This document shows, in pieces, positions 56,380 to 64,000 of a DNA stretch of 64,000 nucleotides (positions are counted from its first letter, which is position 1; every line of letters begins with the position of its first letter). Origin of the DNA: Trichobilharzia szidati (lineage: Eukaryota > Platyhelminthes > Trematoda > Strigeidida > Schistosomatidae); the NCBI GenBank assembly GCA_944472155.2, contig OX235279.1, forward strand, positions 137,984,920 to 138,048,919, given 5' to 3'. The position numbers and the translations under genes were made by a program. The notes beneath the pieces were generated by a model that was not told the DNA's origin, did not search any database, and worked only from the letters and a program-made list of their open reading frames with translations.

Positions 56380-56937
56380 ATTACTGACAAGTATCCAGTG
56401 CTAGGTAAGGCGGGGAAATCAATAGACGAGACTGTGAAATTACATCGACTGAGATGGTTAGGACATGTGCTACGTATGCCTAGTCATCGCCTTCCTCGAC
56501 AATGGGCAATGTTAGCTGATATAGGGCCAGGCTGGAAAAGAGCTGGCGGCGATCAAACGAAAACATGGCACCAGTCAATAAAATTTACAACAGTTAGTTT
56601 AAGCTAGTCACGTAGGAAGATGTAGACTAGCTTCCTGGTTGGGGTCCTCGGGACGGTAAAAACCAATGGTTGGAGACAATCGGTGACATTGCTCAAAATC
56701 GTGCTCAGTGGCACAGATGCATCCACTCCTTGTGACTTATGATTTCCAATGAAAGTGTTTTGTTCTTCGTTATTACTACTCTTTTGTCTCACACCTCTGT
56801 TTCCTGTCTATATTATGCATTTCTCCTACTTTCTTCTCTTCCTTTGTGTGCTACATGGAGTGTGGCGACTTGAACCTCCGTACATATGTGCAAAGTTCTA
56901 TGTCGAAGACCGACCGACCGACCGACCGACCGATTAT
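56380..56937 (+). mobile_element. CR1/RTE-like LINE, 3' end with tetranucleotide tail
   Basis: Frame reads YPVLGKAGKSIDETVKLHRL, RWLGHVLRMPSHRLPRQWAM, IGPGWKRAGGDQTKTWHQSI, the C-terminal domain of the same family as 41520-41760. The 3' UTR follows ('ggagtgtggcgacttgaacc', 'gcaaagttctatgtcgaaga') and the copy ends in six GACC/ACCG units at about 56910-56934. It is strongly 5'-truncated but its C-terminal frame is relatively intact. Confidence 0.87.
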
Positions 56938-57009
56938 TCATTTAGCAAAAAAACAGATTAAGAACTACACTTATTATTTGTTGACATTTCGGGGATCATT
57001 ATTCAATGT

Positions 57010-57620
57010 TTTGCATTTAGCTTTGCCTAGACTGTGTCATTCTGCCTGGCTTTCAGTATGACTTCGCAAAGAAGTCCAACTGTTTAGTTTACCACATTCC
57101 ATGCACCACACAAAGTTTGAGACATAAAACTAAATGGAAGTTTAAGGCGCGAAAATTTGAGGGAGAATAAATAGTGACAAGGAAAAGCATGAGTTGAAAA
57201 GATACGAGAGATTACACAGAGTGAATGCATCTGTGTCATTAACAAAGATTTGCAGTCATATCTCCAGTAGTTCTTCTAGCTGACTGTCAACGATTTTATG
57301 AACCAATACCAGCTTTTCATTTGACCGACCCAAACACATTTGGAACCTTAACATGTGCTGGCTAACACTGTCCCTCGAGGAAGGCGATGGCTTGGTGTGC
57401 CATCACGTGTTCTAACCATCTCAACCTATTCAGCTTCCCTACCTTGAAGACTAACTTACTCTCCTCACCTAACACTTTATGCGTAAACTCAACATCACTC
57501 GCCATATTATACTGCTTTACTCATGAGATAGAACACAGGCACATATGATCAAACACGGGTATTCTTTTCATATTTTCCAGCATCAGGGTTTACTTCTCAT
57601 AGTCTAGGTGGACAATATCA
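57010..57620 (-). mobile_element. CR1/RTE-like LINE, 3' end, old copy
   Basis: Reverse complement gives, in order, 'tgcctgtgttctatctcatg', 'agttggtttac'-like blocks, 'gagatggttagaacacgtga', 'tgccatcgccttcctcgagg', and the 3' UTR words 'cactctgtgtaatctctcgt' and 'ttgtgtggtgcatggaatgt'. Orientation is opposite to the copy at 56380-56937, 3' ends facing each other with about 75 bp between them. Confidence 0.65.
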
Positions 57621-60600
57621 TCAGCAAACTGTAAGTTGATGAGACTATTCCCTGATAAGTCTCTAAAGACAATTACAGATAAACTACTAATATATGTGTG
57701 ATTGGATTAAACTTTATGGATCCATAAAGTCTACAGAATGTGCATCAGTTCGGCTGCATAAAACGAGTAAGTGGTATCCTGGCAATAACAATGACTAAAA
57801 CAAGTCTAGGAATTATGCACTACAACTTTTGCTTTACTGAATACTCCAGCAGATTTTAAATAAACACTTGAAAAATATCAAATTTATACAGGAAGTCAGT
57901 AAGATTTAGTAAACTAAAAGTACTTTCGGTTTCCATAGGAGTTCTCAATGCCGAATTTATTCCTTTAAAGGCCTACACAGACTACACCTACAATTAAATA
58001 ACACTGACGTCCAATATCCAATATCGTTTTTACGAGCTAGTATAAACCAATTTGATTTCTTTTGTGCTCGCCTCTTGATTGTAAGGTAGAGGTTCCTGAT
58101 CTTCGGTAAACGTCTGCGTAGCTCGTCCCGCCACTCGACTGCCGTAGCTTTGGTTGACTCCAAAAGGAGTAGTGCAGGGATTAATTATATGTGGTTTGTG
58201 GTATGAGGTGTGTTAAGACTGTTACTACTGTGAATGGAGTTGATCCTTTCACCAGTTGGTCCTTTGGTATCGTCGTCAATAGAAAAGAGATAATAATAAT
58301 AATAGATATAATTAGTGAAGGTATTCAGACTGACAGAAAAAGAATAAGAAAACGTAACAACAGTCAGTCAGCCAGTATATATATATACCAGTAATAATAA
58401 TAATAATAGGTGTAGTTAAAGCTGTCAGGAGAGTAAGACTGAAGAGAATGTAAAGAAGTAAAACGACCAGTTTAATTGTCTACCTTTGGATGGTGTATGC
58501 GATTTTAAGGGGATAGGCCATTTGGATGAAGTCCTTGTGTCGCTGCATGGTTGTCCAGCCTTCGCTTAAAGGCGCGGAAGAAATTTCATTCTTCATTACT
58601 AAACTTAATGCAAATAATCATGCTTTTTATTCTAAAAACAGGAGCATTCGTAATATTTCACTTTATGTAAATGCAGTTGCATACAGTTCCACTAAGAATT
58701 AAGTGCAACTCGGTGCACAATAGTATATACACAAATAAACTGAAAATAATGTCCTCCTTACCTTCTTAACAACTTGTCCTTATTCCGGGATAATAACTTT
58801 CTTTCACGTATCAGCCTGAGTTATGTCTATGAAATCAGTTAAATTTTGCCCCAAAACCAAGGCCACTTGAAACCAATAGCAACATAGCAACAAGCGTCAT
58901 TGACGGGATATGCAATAAAGTCGCTCCCTAAATAACCATAATTACTACGCAGAATATGTATGTATATATTTATTAATAACTCCTTGAGGACTCCACTTGC
59001 TTTCTTTCGTGTTGGTGTTGTTTGTCTTCTTTTGTCTCTCACCATATCAGCTTCCATTTAACTTTTTGAATGAGAATGAAGAATGTGGATATTTGACCAT
59101 TTACAATGACAAATGATCTGCCAACATTACTGGTCCCATATCTCACAATTCCCTCGTGAATTACGCATTACATTTCCCCACGACGCAACCTGGATTACAG
59201 TTGTGAAATATACCTTTATACCAACAAAAAAGTATTGATTTATAGTACTTCACGATTGCAACTTACAGCAAAACTGATCGTGTCTGTAAAAGTAGCTTGC
59301 ATTTCTTGAAAACACCCGTCTATAAGAATATATAAACTGTCATTATTATTAGTCTACATTGAGTACAATTTACTTGTGATATTTACGATGAAAATGCTGA
59401 CAAGACTACACAAGTGTATTACTTATTTTAAATGATTACCAAATTTGGATATAAATCAAGAATAAGACTCGATGCTGTACACACCAAAGTTGAAAGGGGG
59501 AATGACTTCAAGCTTTATTTTTTCCCAAGTATTTGTAATCCATCCAAAACATACCTGGGTTTGTTTTGTTAATGCGAAGACAATATTTCTGTATTTCTTG
59601 ATGTGCTCATTTGGATGACTAGTCATCATATTGCTCCCATAAACCAGAGGAAAAAACGACAGCAACCATGTAATTTAACCATAAACCAAATTTATGTAGA
59701 ACCTGATGATGAATTTATCGAAAAGAGTTCTCTTTGTTCCGTGTCTATTCTTTTGATAATTTAAATAATACTTATCCATGCCTGTACAATTGGTGTGTCC
59801 TACGTAGGTAGGAAAAAATATGTATTTTACTAAATTATTATAAAATATGCTTACTAATCATATATGTAATTTATCATGTTGATGATGCCTGCAAACTAGC
59901 GTCCCTCATGTAGAAAAATGAGAATATATTATTATTATCTCTGGGTGGGTAGACGTTAAATGCCACGTTCTAGAACAGCTGTTAAAATTTCACTTGGAAA
60001 TTTTTTTGTCAATAATTTTTAATAAAATTGTGTTATATACTATCTGGATTGATGGGAATTCCCATTTTCGGGAATTCCCGAATGTCAGACTGTCAATTTC
60101 AGTTTCCGATGTAAGAGAAAGTTAGATGAGGCTGTTAATTCCCATGACCGTTGCAAAATTGATGAGAGTGGTACAGAAAACAAGTCTGACGTTAAGTACC
60201 TCGGACCAATTCATCACACAGTGTCTTAGCCTTAAATGTATACCACGCGGATGCATAATGTTTATGAGCTAGGTATGCAAATCTAGGTAGACGCCAGTAC
60301 GGCACATTCATTATTTAAAAAACTAACTCATATGTGAGGACTATGACTTGACCAGCTTTACAACGTTTAATATATTTAGACGCAATAAACATACACTGCT
60401 TACTTCTATGACGCATTATCTAAAGCTACCTTAAAGTAGTTCCCCCTGAAGGTAATCTCCTGTTGCTACTACCTAAGTGAGCAACTCAACGTTATCTTTG
60501 AATTTCAAAGTAAAAGCGAACATCCTGAGAGCTTTCTGGGTAAAACATATCCTAATCTCTTCACGCAAGCTTTTAGAGGTATTTATCCTATCGCCTCAAA

Positions 60601-61362
60601 TGACTCACCACTGACTGTCACTTAAAAGTAAAAATGAATTTACCGAAGGCAGCGTGCTTACGGTATCTAGATATCATAATTCACCATGAGGAAAAAGCTC
60701 TATAGCAATTAGATCCGCGATATAAATCCGAAACACAACGACTACGATTCACAGTCACAGAACATTCTACTCTGCTACCTAATCGTCTAATTGTATCAAC
60801 AGACGTCTCGCCAAGAAACAGAAGACCATTGGTTCAAGAAAAATTTATTTAAAGTTTTCTTATAAATCATGGGCAACCGTGTTTATAACCACGGAGAAAT
60901 CACAAGCATCCGAAAAATAGGAATTTCATTATTTGAACTGAAACAAGCAATTTGCAACGAGCCAATTTCTCACCCCGAATAATAATCAGCTTCTCAGCTT
61001 GTTGTAACTTCGAAAAAACCACCGATTGTGGACCAAAATCCGAAACGTTATTCTTGCTAGTTAAATTCTTACCGAACACTCACCAGATCATCGTATGTTA
61101 TCCGTTTTTCAAATCGTTTTGAAACAAATAAAATGCTTGTTAACACCACGTTTACTACAGGCAGTCCTAGTTGGTGCGTTTGGATCTAGTACACTAGGCA
61201 TTAACAATCATTTAGGGATTTCCTATTGCTTCCAAAAGTACATACAAACACCACACATTCATCCTTCACATGTGGCTCATCCTTGTTCGATTTTGATTCT
61301 CTCACAATACATCTGACTTTTTAGCTGACAACAGACACCTTGTCGAAAAGCATCAAAGCTTT
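57621..61362. other. Long stretch without recognised genes
   Basis: Contains short AAT/ATA runs (about 58295-58306 and 58393-58408), a short TA run near 58377-58388 and a small palindrome at 60056-60085 built from two GGGAATTCCC units. Frames at 58163-57957 (minus, ESTKATAVEWRDELRRRLPK) and 59057-58839 (minus, basic N-terminus) have non-random look but no motif or splice context I can defend. Confidence 0.4.
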
Positions 61363-61652
61363 TTATACTTCAAACCAGGTTCTAAATTCTCTAGGTTTAA
61401 TTTGTTCTTCGAAAACTTTGCCAATATCAACCCTGATCGTGCTCTCTTCACCAGATTCACCCGTAGATTGTTGCCTGCTGTAAACGTGAACGTGAAAGAC
61501 ATTTTCTTCCAGATTCCTACATATTAAGTAACCAATTGAGCCAGTAACAATAACGGCAACCAAAAATAAACTGGAAACAATGGCTTCTGCTTCCCAAACA
61601 TGTTCACGTGCATAATCTCCAAGATTTCTACACAGTACTAATTCATTAATAG
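61363..61652 (-). CDS. Putative last exon of a single-pass membrane protein
   Basis: A strong acceptor (pyrimidine-rich 'gttttaattgtttttcag') precedes 61652. The exon then encodes INELVLCRNLGDYAREHVWE, a hydrophobic segment AIVSSLFLVAVIVTGSIGYL (about residues 23-42 of the exon), and a charged tail including GESGEESTIRVDIGKVFEEQ, ending RTWFEV and a stop at 61363. Composition is protein-like and there is no repeat match in the window. I do not recognise the family. By topology it would be the juxtamembrane, transmembrane and cytoplasmic end of a type I membrane protein. A possible preceding exon ends at 'ttttaccaccag' (61733), but its frame closes quickly upstream. Confidence 0.45.
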
Positions 61653-62333
61653 CTGAAAAACAATTAAAACACTGAAACCATGCATGAATGCAACGTATGA
61701 AACAATAACAATGAAATGAATGAACTGACCTGGTGGTAAAAACTTTCGAAACAAATGAAATAAATAATTTTAACAGAAACGGAAATATTAATGAAGTGAA
61801 ACGCAACATTTGTGAACAATGTGCATCAAGATAAGTTGTGAATAACTGCTGGATAAACGGAAAAACCAATGTGTAAATGAACAGCTACAGAACTGCAATG
61901 CACCATGGCCGACTAACATGGACGAAAATGAACTTGGAGCGTCTCACTCCATCAATGACCTTGTACGTGGCGTTTAATTTCTGCCCTCTGGGTGCTTAGA
62001 CTGAAGCAGAAGTGAAGTGAAAAGCAAAAGTTATCATCAACAATGAAGTCAGTATTGGGCGAGGCAGGGAGCACAAGGAAGGAAGTGGATTATCTGCGTA
62101 CTCTAGTACGCTGTTTAGATGCGCATGGACTGTGAATCGATTTCCGAAATGGACATGGTACCTCTGCATCTTTGGACATGGATATTCCGGACGACACAAC
62201 CTTTGTTTCATGAAGGTTTTCGACGGCGGTCTACATGGCACCTACTTTCACAAGACAGGCCAAACAGACATCAGTAGTCTGTGTCTCTCGAGGCTTACGG
62301 CTTACCTTAAAATGATAGACTGAGGAGTATATC
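61653..62333. other. No recognised feature
   Basis: Upstream exons of the 61363-61652 gene may lie here or beyond, but none could be identified. Confidence 0.35.
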
Positions 62334-62531
62334 ACACTTTATTTTTATTTATTTTGATTACAGCTTGATTTCACACCGTATTTTCAGTAAAGTATGGAAT
62401 TTTCAGCATGGATATCGGTAGCCCAAATTTACAGGCCGACCATAGATATCGGGTGTGCGCCGGCAGGGGATCGAACCCCGGACCATATGCATGGTCGGCG
62501 AGGGTCCCAACCACTGTGCCACCGACACTTT
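62334..62531 (-). mobile_element. tRNA-headed SINE, type B body, with short target duplication
   Basis: Flanked by 'acacttt' at 62334-62340 and 62525-62531. Minus strand: head 'gtcggtggcacagtggttgg' and 'gaccctcgccgaccatgcat', B box 'ccggggttcgatcccctg', 'ccggcgcacacccgatatct', 'atggtcggcctgtaaatttg', 'ggctaccgatatccatgctg', 'aaaattccatactttactga', 'gaaatcaagctgtaatcaaa' and an A-rich tail. It matches 32563-32740 along its length. Confidence 0.88.
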
Positions 62532-63569
62532 GTAGTTTCCTAAAGGGTCACCATATGACTTCTGACGTTTTGAACATCCATTAATGGCCCACCCCCAACT
62601 CTTCTCTACATAGACGACGTAGGAATAAAGGCTGGTGAAAAATCTGTCAGAAAATCTACTGCCATCGATCAAAAAGACATCTAATGCAGCTGCTATTTGG
62701 AAGTACAAAAAGGTGTTAGTTCCTCATTATTCCTTTTCCTCAAATGTAATTTTGGGCAACAGTAAACTTAATGTCTTACATTCAGTGGGAACAGCCCTGC
62801 GCTAGTTGTGAGTGAGACAAGCTGCACAGTCAGCTCGTCGTGTAGTCAAGATGTAATTCTACTGAAATATGTGGCCACACTAGGACTGCTAACATTGTTT
62901 ATGGTCAAGGCAAACAGGCAGACTGGCTTCCCAAATCCTCATTTAAAAACACCCAAAATAGCCTTTACTGCACTACCTAAAATAGGAATTGAAACCTTGA
63001 AAAGGATTCACAGTGATCAACAAAAGGACTAATAGGTCTTATGAATAAAAAAGAAAACGCCGTGGAGACTAGGTCTCACCGGTGACAGGATTATAAGCTG
63101 TGACTCACTAAAGTGAGTCATCTGACTATTAACCACTGCTATCCACCAACAATCATCCAACAAAAGACCAAAATGACAGTCCTCCCTTACAACTTCCGAT
63201 TTGAGTCTGAGAAACTGTTAACGCATTTACGTCTGCTACGGCCACCAAGGTATCATCAAAAGCTTTAAATGACCTCCAGATTGTCAATTAGGAACACCAG
63301 GAATAAATTCAACTGACTGTCAGCCTGACGAAATGGAGATGCAGCCGTCATTCGATGCAGTGCTAACATTTTCACTCAACATAACTTTAGACATTAAATG
63401 CTTGGTCTACGTGTGGTGCCTCAGTAGCTTTTCTTAATCCCTTTGCCGTAGTTCAGCTACACATCTATTTATTTATCAGCCTACGTTTTCAGACTAAAAC
63501 AATCGTATTGGTGACAGTAAAGTTAGTAAGTTTATTATCACTGTTGTTATTATTATTATTGTTCTCACC
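62532..63569. other. No recognised feature
   Basis: Small frames only. A perfect 20-bp palindrome-like 'tgactcactaaagtgagtca' sits at about 63102-63121. Confidence 0.4.
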
Positions 63570-64000
63570 GATTGTTTCCAATTGCCAAATATTTAAGGAC
63601 CTTTTAGAGGTTGACGGTACCGACTTTCGCGAATTGTATGGAGTATACTAATGCAAGATCTAATACCAATAAACGTGCTCCCCGAGGTGCTGGCTTTAGG
63701 AACAGAGGGTAAGTTGACTCTATGTAAATTTTTAAAATTTCAAGGTTCAAAAGTACTTCATGTCAATCAATAATTATAGTACAGCGCAAACCCAACATAT
63801 ACAGGATAACAAAGTGCCAAACTATGCATAACCAGGCATACACAGCAAGTTTCATGTCCACCGATGTATCTAGACGTCGGTTATCATCACAAGAAATTGC
63901 ACTTTTACAACCGTTCATTGAAAGGAATACTGATGTCCATGAAGTAATAGATTTAGCACATGAGAAATTTGGCAAAGCCTTCCTGTTTAATAATATTAAA
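63570..64000 (+). pseudogene. Mutator-like transposase, N-terminal part, cut by the window edge
   Basis: The first part reads LLEVDGTDFRELYGVY, then one frame over TNARSNTNKRAPRGAGFRNR (to about 63708). A 36-bp GT-AG intron-like gap (63709-63744 by my count) leads to FKSTSCQSIIIVQRKPNIYR, ITKCQTMHNQAYTASFMSTD, VSRRRLSSQEIALLQPFIER, NTDVHEVIDLAHEKFGKAFL, which stays open to base 64000. The C..C..HN pattern followed by RRLSS-E and a helical block resembles the end of the FAR1-like domain in the copy at 53650-53920 (VHNHRCEHS, RRLSGDEKENI). It could be an intact exon; the rest lies outside the window. Confidence 0.55.

Overview
The window looks like a piece of a blood-fluke (Schistosoma) nuclear chromosome. 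It is AT-rich, has split genes with very short introns, and is densely packed with broken repeats of types known from schistosomes: RTE-type and CR1-like non-LTR retrotransposons, Penelope-like elements, tRNA-headed SINEs, Sm-alpha-like retroposons with hammerhead-ribozyme remnants, and Mutator-like (Curupira-type) transposase fragments. The genus is inferred from this combination; the species cannot be told from the sequence alone. No bacterial operons, rRNA genes, CRISPR arrays or convincing functional tRNA genes were seen.

One host gene is solved with high confidence: cyclin C, the CDK8 partner in the Mediator kinase module, on the minus strand from 48998 to 37009. It has ten coding exons whose phases all agree (1257 nt, 418 residues plus stop). 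Four internal introns are only 34-56 bp. The last intron is 5.7 kb and is filled with retrotransposons. Compared with animal cyclin C, the schistosome protein has a Ser/Gly/His/Asn-rich insertion inside the second cyclin fold and a long Gln/Ser/Gly-rich C-terminal tail. A second possible host exon (61363-61652, minus) encodes the C-terminus of an unidentified single-pass membrane protein.

Layout. 1-12500: intergenic, with RTE fragments (2330-2770, 4120-5540, 7426-8097), a perfect 82-bp-armed hairpin inserted in one of them, and old SINE relics. 12500-19550: Penelope-like and non-LTR fragments, a 46-bp-armed inverted repeat and a rearranged Penelope copy. 19550-29200: sparse sequence with SINEs that have clear target-site duplications, a second Penelope hairpin, and several hammerhead-bearing retroposon relics. 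29500-36660: RTE and LINE 3' ends, a second SINE type and an unexplained GC-richer block. 37009-48998: cyclin C and its element-filled introns. 49700-57620: two tandem Mutator-like transposase pseudogenes flanked by LINE remnants. 57621-64000: mostly featureless, then the unknown membrane-protein exon, a SINE, and an N-terminal Mutator-like transposase fragment that runs off the window edge.

Apart from cyclin C and possibly the 61363 exon, every recognisable protein-coding stretch belongs to a dead or fragmentary mobile element. The SINE bodies end with the same roughly 17 nt as the RTE elements nearby, which suggests that the RTE machinery mobilised them.
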